DNA of 64,000 nucleotides from Hoeflea sp. IMCC20628 (GTDB taxonomy: Bacteria; Pseudomonadota; Alphaproteobacteria; Rhizobiales; Rhizobiaceae). Made by a program: the position numbers and the translations under genes. The stretch covers positions 3,490,501-3,554,500 of the forward strand of contig NZ_CP011479.1 of NCBI RefSeq assembly GCF_001011155.1, in the 5' to 3' direction. This document shows, in pieces, positions 24,563 to 33,339 of this stretch (positions are counted from its first letter, which is position 1; every line of letters starts with the position of its first letter). The notes under the pieces are model-generated. The model saw only the letters and a program-made list of their open reading frames with translations. It was not told where the DNA came from and did no database searches.

Positions 24563-25917
24563 TGAGTACCGCTCCGAAACCCGGCCTGATGGCCGAATCC
24601 GTCAAGGACGCGGCGATTGCGGCGGTTCTTGTTGCCGTGCTGGGCTTTTTCTTCCTTGCACTCAGAACAGACATCGTGACCGGTGGCCTCGACCTGACTT
24701 ACCGGTGGGGCCTGTGGTTCACTGCAATTGCGATCGTGTTTGCCGGCCGGTTGCTTCTCAACGTGTTTGTGTTCAAGGCAAAAAAGCCGGTCACCAGCGA
24801 ACTGAATATTACGGTTCCCGCGGGACTGACCACGGCAATTGGCAAAGTGCTCGGGCCGGTCCTGCTGCTGATCGCGCTGACCCTGCCATTCATCGTGATG
24901 GCAATTTACCCGGATCGTGACCGTCAGTTCATCGACCTGGCGATCCTGATCATGACCTATGTCATGCTCGGCTGGGGCTTGAACATCGTCGTCGGCCTCG
25001 CAGGTCTGCTGGACCTTGGCTACGTGGCGTTTTACGCGGTCGGTGCCTATTCCTTCGCGTTGCTGGCGCAGTATTTTGACATCGGCTTCTGGACAGCGCT
25101 GCCGCTGGCCGGACTGCTGGCGGCAACATGGGGGATCATTCTCGGCTTCCCGGTGCTGCGGTTGCGTGGCGATTACCTGGCCATCGTGACGCTGGCCTTC
25201 GGAGAAATCATCCGCATCGTGCTGCTCAACTGGTATGAATTCACTGGTGGCCCTGATGGAATTTCGGGCATTCCGAAGCCCAGCTTTTTTGGTCTGGAGT
25301 TCTCCAGAACCGGCGGCTTCGCGGAATTCTTCAATCTTGACTACGATTCAATCCATCGCTTCATCTATCTTTATTACATCATCCTGGTGCTGGCACTGAT
25401 CACCAACTTCGTCACGTTGCGGCTTCGCAAGCTGCCGATCGGTCGCGCATGGGAAGCCTTGCGCGAAGATGAAATCGCCTGCCGGTCGCTTGGCATCAAC
25501 ACCACCAACACCAAGCTGACCGCCTTCTCGATCGGTGCAATGTTTGCCGGGTTTGCCGGATCTTTCTTCGCAACCCGGCAGGGTTTCATCTCGCCGGAAA
25601 GCTTCACCTTCCTTGAATCAGCGATCATTCTGGCGATCGTGGTTCTGGGCGGGCTTGGCTCGCAAGTCGGTGTCGTCATCGCCTCGGTGGTGATGATTGG
25701 CGGGATCGAACTTTTGAGAAACCTTGGGTTCCTCAAGGAAATCTTCGGGCCCGACTTTGAACCCACCCAGTATCGCATGCTGATTTTCGGCCTGGCCATG
25801 GTGCTGATCATGGTGTGGAAACCACGCGGTATCATTTCGAGCCGAAACCCTTCGGCGTTTTTCAAGGAACGCAAGAAGATCGGCTCTGACATGGTCGCTC
25901 AAGGTGAGGGCCACTGA
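24562..25917 (+). CDS. livM: Branched-chain amino acid ABC transporter, permease LivM
   Basis: A 451-residue permease that pairs with LivH. It has the long form with an extra N-terminal region of ~120 residues containing two or three hydrophobic segments (DUF3382-like) before the core, which begins at GLNIVVGLAGLLDLGYVAFYAVGAYS. The LRLRGDYLAIVTLAFGEI and VVLGGLGSQ segments are typical. Its ATG shares one base with the livH stop codon, and its own stop shares one base with the livG start. Confidence 0.93.
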   Translation: MSTAPKPGLMAESVKDAAIAAVLVAVLGFFFLALRTDIVTGGLDLTYRWGLWFTAIAIVFAGRLLLNVFVFKAKKPVTSELNITVPAGLTTAIGKVLGPVLLLIALTLPFIVMAIYPDRDRQFIDLAILIMTYVMLGWGLNIVVGLAGLLDLGYVAFYAVGAYSFALLAQYFDIGFWTALPLAGLLAATWGIILGFPVLRLRGDYLAIVTLAFGEIIRIVLLNWYEFTGGPDGISGIPKPSFFGLEFSRTGGFAEFFNLDYDSIHRFIYLYYIILVLALITNFVTLRLRKLPIGRAWEALREDEIACRSLGINTTNTKLTAFSIGAMFAGFAGSFFATRQGFISPESFTFLESAIILAIVVLGGLGSQVGVVIASVVMIGGIELLRNLGFLKEIFGPDFEPTQYRMLIFGLAMVLIMVWKPRGIISSRNPSAFFKERKKIGSDMVAQGEGH

Positions 25918-26909
25918 TGGAACCCGCAATGAAAACAACTTCCGCGCACAGCCGGGATGACAATGTGGTTCTCTCGGTCGAGCATCTGACCATGCGCTTC
26001 GGCGGCCTGGTTGCCGTCAACGACCTGAGCTTCAATGTCGGTCGCGGCGATATTACGGCTCTGATCGGACCTAACGGCGCAGGCAAGACCACCGTGTTCA
26101 ACTGCGCGACCGGGTTTTACAAACCCACCGAGGGCCGCATTGTCATGCGCCACGGCAAGAGCATGCAGAGCGAAAAGATTGAAGCGCTGACGCGCACCGG
26201 TCGACAGTTCAACGATGACGGCGACGACCGTGTCTTCCTGCTCGAGCGGATGCCGGATTTCGAGATCTCCAAGCGCGCCAAGGTCGCCCGTACCTTCCAG
26301 AACATTCGTCTGTTTGGCGGGATGACCGCGCTGGAAAACCTTCTTGTGGCGCAGCATAACCCCTTGATGATCGCCTCGATGATGACAATTGGCGGCATCT
26401 TCAATCTGCCGGGATACAAAAAGGCCAGAGCTGAGGCGATCGACTTCGCCGCCTACTGGCTTGAGAAAACCGGCCTGATCGAGCGCGCTGACGATCCTGC
26501 GGCGGATCTGCCCTATGGTGACCAGCGGCGGCTCGAGATCGCGCGGGCCATGTGCACCCGCCCGCACCTGCTTTGTCTCGATGAGCCTGCGGCTGGTCTC
26601 AACCCGCGCGAATCCACCGAACTCAACGATCTGCTGCAATACATCCGCAAAGAACACGGAACCTCCATCCTGCTGATCGAACACGACATGGGCGTGGTCA
26701 TGGAGATCTCTGACCATGTGGTGGTGCTGGACTACGGCCAGAAGATCTCTGATGGCAGCGCCGATCATGTGAAAAACGATCCGAAGGTGATCTCGGCCTA
26801 TCTCGGCGTCGATGAAGATGAAGTGGCAGCTGTTGAGGAAGAAATCGACATGCCCATCCGCCATGCCGTGAAAGGCCCGACAGAGACCGACAAGGAGGGC
26901 AAGTCATGA
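25917..26909 (+). CDS. livG: Branched-chain amino acid ABC transporter, ATPase LivG
   Basis: A 330-residue ABC ATPase with Walker A GPNGAGKTT, the Q-loop in ARTFQNIRLF, a degenerate signature LPYGDQRRLEIARA, as usual for LivG, and Walker B LLCLDEPAAGLNP. It is longer than enteric LivG (~255 residues): about 35 extra residues lie between Walker A and the Q-loop (MQSEKIEALTRTG through LLERMPDFEIS), and an acidic tail of ~40 residues follows the core. The insertion appears in frame and native. It energises import through LivHM together with LivF. Confidence 0.93.
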   Translation: MEPAMKTTSAHSRDDNVVLSVEHLTMRFGGLVAVNDLSFNVGRGDITALIGPNGAGKTTVFNCATGFYKPTEGRIVMRHGKSMQSEKIEALTRTGRQFNDDGDDRVFLLERMPDFEISKRAKVARTFQNIRLFGGMTALENLLVAQHNPLMIASMMTIGGIFNLPGYKKARAEAIDFAAYWLEKTGLIERADDPAADLPYGDQRRLEIARAMCTRPHLLCLDEPAAGLNPRESTELNDLLQYIRKEHGTSILLIEHDMGVVMEISDHVVVLDYGQKISDGSADHVKNDPKVISAYLGVDEDEVAAVEEEIDMPIRHAVKGPTETDKEGKS

Positions 26910-27637
26910 GTACCGACCAAAACCTCCTGACGATCCGCGGCGTTGAAACCTATTATGGCAAGATCGTTGCTCTGCGCGGCGTCGACCTTGATGTCAAAAA
27001 AGGCGAAATCGTCACGCTGATCGGAGCCAATGGCGCCGGCAAATCGACCCTGATGATGACCATCTGCGGCAGCCCGCGCGCGCGCGCCGGCGAGATCATC
27101 TTTGACGGTCAAGACATCACCCGCATGCCGACCCATGAAATCATCCGGATGGGCATCGCCCAGTCTCCGGAAGGGCGCCGTATCTTCGGCCGCATGACGG
27201 TCCTGGAAAATCTCCAGATGGGCGCACAATTGGTTGACGACAAGCATTTCGACGACGATCTCAAGCGGGTCTTCGACCTGTTTCCGCGGCTCAAGGAACG
27301 CGCCACCCAGCGCGGCGGCACGCTGTCGGGCGGAGAACAGCAGATGCTGGCGATCGCGCGGGCGCTGATGAGCCGTCCGAAGCTGTTGCTGCTCGATGAG
27401 CCGTCGCTCGGCCTGGCGCCGCTGATCGTCAAGCAGATCTTCGAAATCATCAAGGAACTCAACTCCAACGAGGGACTGACGGTGTTCCTTGTCGAGCAGA
27501 ATGCGTTTCACGCGCTCAAGCTCGCCCACCGCGGCTATGTGATGGTCAATGGCAACATTACCCTGTCGGGAACGGGCGCAGAATTGCTCAAACGCGATGA
27601 AGTGCGCGCCGCCTATCTTGAAGGCGGGGCTCACTAA
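26906..27637 (+). CDS. livF: Branched-chain amino acid ABC transporter, ATPase LivF
   Basis: A 243-residue ABC ATPase with Walker A GANGAGKST, signature LSGGEQQMLAIARAL and Walker B LLLLDEPSLGLAP, followed by the H-loop region. EIIFDGQDITRMPTHEI and SPEGRRIFGRMTVLENL are typical of LivF. It overlaps the end of livG by 4 nt and is followed after 29 nt by the gene for a small membrane protein. Confidence 0.93.
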   Translation: MSTDQNLLTIRGVETYYGKIVALRGVDLDVKKGEIVTLIGANGAGKSTLMMTICGSPRARAGEIIFDGQDITRMPTHEIIRMGIAQSPEGRRIFGRMTVLENLQMGAQLVDDKHFDDDLKRVFDLFPRLKERATQRGGTLSGGEQQMLAIARALMSRPKLLLLDEPSLGLAPLIVKQIFEIIKELNSNEGLTVFLVEQNAFHALKLAHRGYVMVNGNITLSGTGAELLKRDEVRAAYLEGGAH

Positions 27638-27666
27638 TGCGTGTCGCAGGAACAGGGAGCTAAGAC

Positions 27667-28017
27667 ATGGAAAACGGCCTCTTGTGGGAAGTCTCGATTT
27701 CCGAGTTTATCATTGTCACGATAATCCTTGGCGGCGGCACCGCCTGGATGACCGGGCGGGCCGTGGCCTCGACCTGGAGAACACCCTTGCAATTGGCGTG
27801 GTACATGGTGATTTTGAGCTTTGCGGTCCGCTTCATCCATTACGCACTGTTTGAGGGAACGCTGCTGTCAGGCTATTATTTCGTGGTCGATTTCATCGTC
27901 ATCCTGATCTTTGCGTTTCTCGGCATGCGGTTCACCCGTGCCGGGCAAATCGCCGAGCAGTACAGTTTCGCCTTCACTCGTTCCGGGCCGTTTGGCTGGC
28001 GGCAGAAGGACAATTAA
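27667..28017 (+). CDS. Small membrane protein inside the liv operon (DUF6867-like)
   Basis: A 116-residue protein with three predicted membrane spans (about residues 12-30, 40-60 and 68-88), then a basic-aromatic tail. The middle carries AWYMVILSFAVRFIHYALFEGTLLSG in outline. I believe it belongs to the DUF6867 group found next to liv genes in Rhizobiales, from memory and context. Its position between livF and the binding-protein gene suggests an accessory or stabilising role in the importer, but no function is known. The ATG at 27667 has GGGAGC about 10 nt upstream. Confidence 0.75.
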   Translation: MENGLLWEVSISEFIIVTIILGGGTAWMTGRAVASTWRTPLQLAWYMVILSFAVRFIHYALFEGTLLSGYYFVVDFIVILIFAFLGMRFTRAGQIAEQYSFAFTRSGPFGWRQKDN

Positions 28018-28096
28018 CCGCATAAACGGGCGACTTGAATTGCCATCTAAAAAGCTCTGTATTTCTTTGGAAATATCGGCTTAAATGGTTGTACAC

Positions 28097-28111
28097 GGGG
28101 AATTATTCCCC
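28097..28111. promoter_or_regulatory. 15-bp palindrome in the leader of the liv binding-protein gene
   Basis: GGGGAAT-T-ATTCCCC, perfect 7-bp arms, 77 bp before the start codon. It is a candidate operator or a short hairpin; together with the 170-bp gap it suggests an extra promoter for the binding protein. Confidence 0.45.
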
Positions 28112-28187
28112 CCTACACCGGCGCCGAACACAATCAGCGCTTGCGGACCGGTTATAGGAAAACGAACAAGCGTTGCAGGGAGATAAC

Positions 28188-29291
28188 ATGAAGAAGATTC
28201 TTTTGGCTGGAGCCGCACTTGGTTTCGCAATGTCTTCGGCTTCCGCCGAGATCGTCATTGCCACCGCAGGTCCAATGACAGGCCAGTATGCATCCTTCGG
28301 GGAACAGATGAAAACCGGCGCCGAACAGGCCGTGGCCGACATCAACGCTGCGGGCGGCGTCAATGGCGAAATGCTGAAGCTCGAAATTGGTGATGACGCT
28401 TGCGATCCGAAGCAGGCTGTTGCTGTCGCCAACCAGTTCGCTGGTAGCGGCGTGGTGTTCGTGGCAGGTCACTTCTGCTCGGGCTCTTCGATCCCCGCTT
28501 CGGCTGTCTATTCCGACGAAGGCATCATCCAGATTTCGCCAGCTTCGACCAACCCGACCTTCACCGATGAACGTCCGGGCGGTGCCGATGGCGGTGTCTA
28601 CCGCGTTTGCGGCCGTGATGACCAGCAGGGCGAAACTGCTGCTGCGTATCTGCTGAAAAACTTCGATGGCAAGAAGATCGCCTTCGTTCACGACAAGACC
28701 GCCTATGGCAAGGGTCTCGCAGACGCCACCAAGGGTTCGTTTGAAGCCGGCGGCGGCACTGCGGCCATGTACGAAGCCTACACTGCTGGTGAGAAGGATT
28801 ATTCCGCTCTCGTCTCGAAGATGAAGCAGGAAGGCATCGACGTGCTTTATGTCGGCGGTTACCACACCGAAGCCGGCCTGATGGCACGCCAGATGAAAGA
28901 ACAGGGCATGTCCACTGTTCTGGTTTCGGGCGACGCTCTGGTTACCGATGAATACTGGGCTATCACCGGCGACGCCGGCGAAGGCACGCTGATGACCTTC
29001 TCGCCGGATCCGACCAAGCGTGAAGGTGCTGCTGCAGTCGTCAAGGCGCTGCAGGATGCCGGCAAGACCACCGAAGGCTACGTGATGTACACCTATGCGG
29101 CCATTCAGGCCTATGCACAGGCTGTCACCACTGCCGGTTCGACCGACTATGACGCCGTTCGCGAAGCGCTCAATTCGGGCGATTTCAACACCGTGCTTGG
29201 CGATCTGAACTTCGACGCCAAGGGTGACGTTTCGCTTCCGGGCTACGTGTTCTACCGCTGGTCCGACGGCAAGTACGCTGAAATCGAATAG
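28188..29291 (+). CDS. livK: Branched-chain amino acid ABC transporter, substrate-binding protein
   Basis: A 367-residue periplasmic binding protein of the Leu/Ile/Val type (type I fold). The signal peptide is residues ~1-22, ending ASAEI. The mature start EIVIATAGPMTGQYASFGEQ and the GGHFCSGSSIPAS-like segment (AGHFCSGSSIPAS) match the ligand-binding loops of this group, and a cysteine pair (residues ~71 and ~98) is conserved in it. The ATG at 28188 has AGGGAGA 4-10 nt upstream. The gene is separated from the transporter genes by 170 bp and ends in a strong terminator, as expected for a highly expressed binding protein. Confidence 0.93.
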   Translation: MKKILLAGAALGFAMSSASAEIVIATAGPMTGQYASFGEQMKTGAEQAVADINAAGGVNGEMLKLEIGDDACDPKQAVAVANQFAGSGVVFVAGHFCSGSSIPASAVYSDEGIIQISPASTNPTFTDERPGGADGGVYRVCGRDDQQGETAAAYLLKNFDGKKIAFVHDKTAYGKGLADATKGSFEAGGGTAAMYEAYTAGEKDYSALVSKMKQEGIDVLYVGGYHTEAGLMARQMKEQGMSTVLVSGDALVTDEYWAITGDAGEGTLMTFSPDPTKREGAAAVVKALQDAGKTTEGYVMYTYAAIQAYAQAVTTAGSTDYDAVREALNSGDFNTVLGDLNFDAKGDVSLPGYVFYRWSDGKYAEIE

Positions 29292-29316
29292 TCTTTCAGT
29301 TTGACTGTTTGACTGG

Positions 29317-29350
29317 AGCCCCGGCGTGAAAGCACCGGGGCTTTTTTTTT
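29317..29350 (+). terminator. Intrinsic terminator of the liv operon
   Basis: AGCCCCGG (29317-29324) pairs with CCGGGGCT (29335-29342), followed by nine T. Confidence 0.93.
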
Positions 29351-29462
29351 GATATCGAGACCATGCAAAACCGGGACTTGCCTGTGACGGCTGCCGGAAA
29401 ACACGCTATCGGCAATGCCGGACCGGTGCAGATGCGGGAGCGTTTAAGGCAAATTTGATGCC

Positions 29463-30101
29463 CTATAATCCGGTGGAGATTTCCAGATCGGCTTGCCGCG
29501 ATGCGCCCAGCACCAGTTCGGCATTGGGGATGTCATTGGACATGGCCCTTGCCCGGGCGTCATGATGGTTGAGGCCGTGTGCAAGCCAGCGATCAATCAG
29601 CCGCAGGCGCAATTCCTCAAGTCCGGCTTTCATCATGACGGTCAGATCAAACAGGGCCACCATCTGGCGCCAGACCGGCTCGTCCAGCAGCAGGTAATTG
29701 CCTTCAGCGATCAGAAACCTGTGCTCCGGCCGGATGATGCTGCCGCCGGCGCGGGCCAGATCCAGCGCGCGGTCAAACACCGGCACCGCGATGTCGCGAT
29801 CGGGTTCTGCCCGCAGACGCACAAGCAAGGCCGCGTAGCCATCGGCATCAAAGGTAAACGGCGCACCCTTGCGCGCCCTTGTCCCGCGGACATCAAGCAC
29901 GGCATTGTCGAGATGAAACCCGTCCATGGGAACAATTGCCGCGCCCTGCCCGCGCCGGGTGAACTCAGCCACCATCGCATCCGAAAGCGTTGACTTACCA
30001 ACTCCGGGAGGGCCCGCCAGCGCAATGATAAAGCGCTGGCTCTGTCCTGCCCTGCCGATCGCGGCATCGACCAGCTGTGCGGCGGTGTGTTCGAGTTTCA
30101 T
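29463..30101 (-). CDS. frcK: P-loop kinase of the fructose operon (FrcK-like)
   Basis: A 212-residue nucleoside/sugar-kinase-like protein of the uridine kinase-panK fold: Walker A GPPGVGKST near residue 32, IVPMDGFHLDNAVLD for the substrate loop, and LIAEGNYLLLDEPVW. The same gene follows frcA in the frcBCAK operon of Sinorhizobium meliloti, where its role in fructose use is suggested but not proven biochemically. The ATG at 30101 lies 8 nt after the frcA stop; a longer in-frame start at 30203 would overlap frcA. It should phosphorylate the imported sugar or a metabolite, by inference. Confidence 0.8.
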   Translation of the reverse strand: MKLEHTAAQLVDAAIGRAGQSQRFIIALAGPPGVGKSTLSDAMVAEFTRRGQGAAIVPMDGFHLDNAVLDVRGTRARKGAPFTFDADGYAALLVRLRAEPDRDIAVPVFDRALDLARAGGSIIRPEHRFLIAEGNYLLLDEPVWRQMVALFDLTVMMKAGLEELRLRLIDRWLAHGLNHHDARARAMSNDIPNAELVLGASRQADLEISTGL

Positions 30102-30109
30102 CGCCGGTT

Positions 30110-30886
30110 TCAGGCCGCTATGGCTTCTTCCGGCGGCTCCTTGGCCCCGATCATGAAGGCGACAGCATCGGACATTGTGTAGTCTTTCGGATTGATGACG
30201 CAAAGCCGTTTTCCAAGCCGGTGGATGTGGATCCGGTCGGCAACCTCGAAGACATGCGGCATGTTGTGCGAGATCAGAATAATCGGGATGCCGCGCGAGC
30301 GGACATCGAGGATCAGCTCGAGCACCCGGCGGCTTTCCTTGACGCCCAGCGCTGCCGTCGGCTCGTCAAGCACGATGACCTTGGAGCCGAAAGCGGCGGC
30401 GCGCGCCACGGCGACGCCCTGGCGCTGACCACCAGAAAGGGTTTCAACCGCCTGGTTGATGTTCTGGATAGTCAACAGGCCGAGTTCATTGAGCTTGTCA
30501 CGGGCGAAGGCTTCCATCGCCTTGTGATCGAGCTGCCGCATCACCGAGCCGAGAAAGCCGGGTTTGCGCAGTTCGCGGCCCATGAACAAGTTGTCGGTAA
30601 TCGACAGGGCCGGCGACATGGCAAGCGTCTGGTAAACGGTTTCAATGCCGGCATGACGTCCGTCCAGCGGCGTTTGGAAGTTGATTTCCTTGCCTTCGAG
30701 CCAGATCTTGCCCGAGTCCGGAATGACAGCGCCCGAAACAGCCTTGATCAGCGTTGACTTCCCGGCGCCGTTGTCGCCGATGACAGCGAGGATTTCGCCG
30801 TGGTGGAGATCGAAATCGCAATTGTCGAGTGCGACCACGCGGCCGTAGCGTTTGACGAGGTTGCGGCCTTTGAGAATGGGTTCCAT
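30110..30886 (-). CDS. frcA: Sugar ABC transporter ATPase, single-domain (FrcA-like)
   Basis: A 258-residue ABC ATPase with Walker A GDNGAGKST, signature LSGGQRQGVAVARA and Walker B VIVLDEPTAAL. Ribose-type importers usually have a double-length ATPase; a single-domain one is a mark of the fructose system FrcBCA. Its ATG shares one base with the frcC stop, so the two are translationally coupled. It would energise import of fructose, and perhaps mannose and ribose as reported for the S. meliloti system. Confidence 0.88.
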   Translation of the reverse strand: MEPILKGRNLVKRYGRVVALDNCDFDLHHGEILAVIGDNGAGKSTLIKAVSGAVIPDSGKIWLEGKEINFQTPLDGRHAGIETVYQTLAMSPALSITDNLFMGRELRKPGFLGSVMRQLDHKAMEAFARDKLNELGLLTIQNINQAVETLSGGQRQGVAVARAAAFGSKVIVLDEPTAALGVKESRRVLELILDVRSRGIPIILISHNMPHVFEVADRIHIHRLGKRLCVINPKDYTMSDAVAFMIGAKEPPEEAIAA

Positions 30887-31947
30887 CAGACTGACACCTT
30901 TCTGATCCACTGGTCGACAGAGACGGCGGCAATGATGAGCACGCCAATGAGCAGGTAAGTCCACTGCGCGTCGGTGCCGAGCAGCCTGAGGCCGAGCGAG
31001 AACACGCCGACGATCAGTGCGCCGAAGAGCATGCCCATGATCGAGCCGCGCCCACCAAACAGCGAGATGCCGCCGATCACCACCGCAGTGATGGATTCAA
31101 TGTTTCCAAGCTGGCCGGATGTCGGCGAGACGGAACCGATCCGTCCGATCAGTGCCCAACCGGCAAAGGCGCAGATCAGGCCCGAGAGCATATAGACCGA
31201 GATCAGCGTCCGCTTGACCTGGACGCCGGCCAGTTCGGCCGCCTCCGGGTCATCACCCACCGCATAGACATGACGTCCCCAGGCGGTCTGTTTGAGCACG
31301 TAGGCCATGAACAGAACCAGCAGCACCAGGAAGATCACGCCATAGGTGAAGACAGCGCCGCCGACGGAGATCTTGTTGCCAAAGAACTGCAGCAACGGCG
31401 CCTGTTCGGCGATATCCTGAGCGCGAATGGTCTCGTTGGCCGAAAACAGGAAATTGGTGGCCAGCACGATCTGCCACATGCCCAGCGTGACGATGAAGGG
31501 CGGCAGTTTCATCACTGCGACGAGAAAGCCGTTGATATAGCCGCAGAAGGTTCCGCAGGCGATGCCGGCAAGAACGGCCAGTTCAGTCGGCAATCCGTAG
31601 CGGAAAGAGGCAAGTCCCATGACCACAGAGGACAGCACCATGATCGCACCGACTGACAGGTCGATACCGGCGGTGAGGATGACCAGTGACTGGGCGACGC
31701 CAAGAATGCCGACGATCTGAACCTGTTGCAGGATCAGTGTGAGGGCAAAGGGCGAAAAGAATTTCTGCCCCAACAGCAGACCGAAAACGACGATCGAGCC
31801 GACCAGCACAATGGCCGGGACTGCCCAGGGCGTCTGGTGCAAACCATGTTGCAAGCGCTTGACCAGGCTCCTGTCGTGCGAAGCAAACTCAGCGACAGTC
31901 GTCGGACTGGTTGCTGCAGCTTTTTCGAATTCCTGCGTATTGGACAT
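30886..31947 (-). CDS. frcC: Sugar ABC transporter permease (FrcC-like)
   Basis: A 353-residue permease of the ribose/fructose branch with an ~45-residue soluble N-terminus and 8-10 membrane segments. GVAQSLVILTAGIDLSVGAI is the family signature, and GDDPEAAELAGVQVKR marks the coupling helix that touches the ATPase. A start at 31947 is preceded by a GGGGAGG-like site (reverse of CCTCCCC, 31953-31959). It lies between frcB and frcA in the minus-strand operon. Confidence 0.9.
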   Translation of the reverse strand: MSNTQEFEKAAATSPTTVAEFASHDRSLVKRLQHGLHQTPWAVPAIVLVGSIVVFGLLLGQKFFSPFALTLILQQVQIVGILGVAQSLVILTAGIDLSVGAIMVLSSVVMGLASFRYGLPTELAVLAGIACGTFCGYINGFLVAVMKLPPFIVTLGMWQIVLATNFLFSANETIRAQDIAEQAPLLQFFGNKISVGGAVFTYGVIFLVLLVLFMAYVLKQTAWGRHVYAVGDDPEAAELAGVQVKRTLISVYMLSGLICAFAGWALIGRIGSVSPTSGQLGNIESITAVVIGGISLFGGRGSIMGMLFGALIVGVFSLGLRLLGTDAQWTYLLIGVLIIAAVSVDQWIRKVSV

Positions 31948-32032
31948 GGTACCTCCCCATCGTCACACGGCATGGATATGCACCCTTGCGCAGGGCCTCT
32001 TGCAGGCGCGCATGGAGTGCACTTTGCAATGA

Positions 32033-32050
32033 GGCGGCCCGAAAGCCGCC
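32033..32050 (-). terminator. Intercistronic hairpin after frcB
   Basis: A GGCGGC/GCCGCC 6-bp stem lies 31 nt after the frcB stop in the 133-bp gap before frcC. Such hairpins often stabilise the binding-protein message or attenuate downstream genes; there is no U-tract. Confidence 0.5.
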
Positions 32051-32080
32051 CCAATACCTTTTACCTAAAAACAGGGGCAA

Positions 32081-33118
32081 TCAACCCCAGCAGCGGTCCA
32101 TGCCTTCGGCAACGGAGATCGACTCGACACCGTCAACAGGCTTGTCAGTGACAAGCGACACGCCAGTGTCGAAGAAATCCTTGCCTTCGGTCGGAGCCGG
32201 CTTGGTACCGTCCTTGGCCCAGGCTGCGATGGCTTCAATGCCGAGCGATGCCATCAGCAGAGGATACTGCTGCGAGGTGGCGCCGATGATGCCGTCCTTG
32301 ACGTTTGCAACGCCCGGGCAACCGCCATCGATGGAGACGATCAGCACGTCATTTTCGCGGCCGATGGACTTGAGCGCCTCATAGGCGCCTGCGGCGGCTG
32401 GTTCATTGATGGTGTAGACGACGTTGATCATCGGGTCCTTGGCGAGGAGATTTTCCATCGCCTTGCGGCCACCTTCCTCGTTGCCGGCTGTCACGTCGTT
32501 GCCGACGATGCGGGCATCATCTTCGTCACCCCACTTGGCGGGATCCTTGACGTCGATACCGAAACCGGTGAGGAAGCCCTGGTCGCGCAGCACGCCAACC
32601 GTCGGCTGGCTGACGCCGAGGTCTAGCATGGCGATCTTGGCGTTGGCAGCTTCCGCACCAAGCGAAGCAGCTGCCCACTTTCCGATAAGCTCACCGGCCA
32701 GGAAGTTGTCGGTTGCGAAGGTGGCGTCAGCTGCGTCGATCGGATCGAGCGGTGTATCGAGCGCGATGACCACGAGACCTGCGTCGCGGGCCTGCTTGAC
32801 TGCAGTCACGATGGACGAGGTGTCGGAGGCGGTGATCAGGAAACCCTTGGCGCCATCGGCAATGCAGGTCTCGATGGCTGCAACCTGGGTTTCATGGTCG
32901 CCGTCAACCTTGCCGGCATAGGACTTCAGCGACACGCCGAGTTCCGCGGCCTTGGCTTCGGCGCCTTCCTTCATCTTGACGAAGAACGGGTTGGTGTCGG
33001 TCTTGGTAATCAGGCAGGCGCCAATGCTGTGGCTGGCGGCATAGGCAGGCGCCGTTGCCAAGGCGCCAAATGCTACGGCTGCGAGCAGTGCGGTCTTAAG
33101 TGTGGAATTCGACATCAT
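32081..33118 (-). CDS. frcB: Fructose-type sugar-binding protein (FrcB-like)
   Basis: A 345-residue periplasmic binding protein of the ribose/galactose-binding fold. The signal peptide spans residues ~1-25 (ending AYAASHS). The mature part starts [19 protein letters not shown], a form typical of FrcB, and has [17 protein letters not shown] and [15 protein letters not shown]. The ATG at 33118 has GGGAGG 6 nt upstream; an ATG follows immediately and could also serve. The gene heads the frcBCAK operon and is divergent from frcR. Confidence 0.9.
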   Translation of the reverse strand: MMSNSTLKTALLAAVAFGALATAPAYAASHSIGACLITKTDTNPFFVKMKEGAEAKAAELGVSLKSYAGKVDGDHETQVAAIETCIADGAKGFLITASDTSSIVTAVKQARDAGLVVIALDTPLDPIDAADATFATDNFLAGELIGKWAAASLGAEAANAKIAMLDLGVSQPTVGVLRDQGFLTGFGIDVKDPAKWGDEDDARIVGNDVTAGNEEGGRKAMENLLAKDPMINVVYTINEPAAAGAYEALKSIGRENDVLIVSIDGGCPGVANVKDGIIGATSQQYPLLMASLGIEAIAAWAKDGTKPAPTEGKDFFDTGVSLVTDKPVDGVESISVAEGMDRCWG

Positions 33119-33224
33119 TTGATCCTCCCGGGATGTATTTTGCAGATTAGTCTGCATGCGCGGCGAACTGAAAATCCTCACTCCCTTCCTCCGCGTCCTC
33201 ACTAAAACAGCATAAACAAATTGC

Positions 33225-33265
33225 CTCGTCAATAAATAAATCAATCTTATTTAATAATTGACGAG
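33225..33265. promoter_or_regulatory. Large inverted repeat between frcB and frcR, likely ROK operator
   Basis: Arms CTCGTCAATAAATAAAT (33225-33241) and ATTTAATAATTGACGAG (33249-33265) are complementary at 15 of 17 positions, with a 7-bp spacer. ROK repressors such as Mlc and NagC bind AT-rich dyads, so FrcR is the likely ligand. Confidence 0.65.
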
Positions 33266-33339
33266 AGTCTTTCTTTGGGCCATTGTTTTGATAAGGAACG
33301 CCCGTACAACGCATACGGACGTCGGGAGGAAACAGACAC

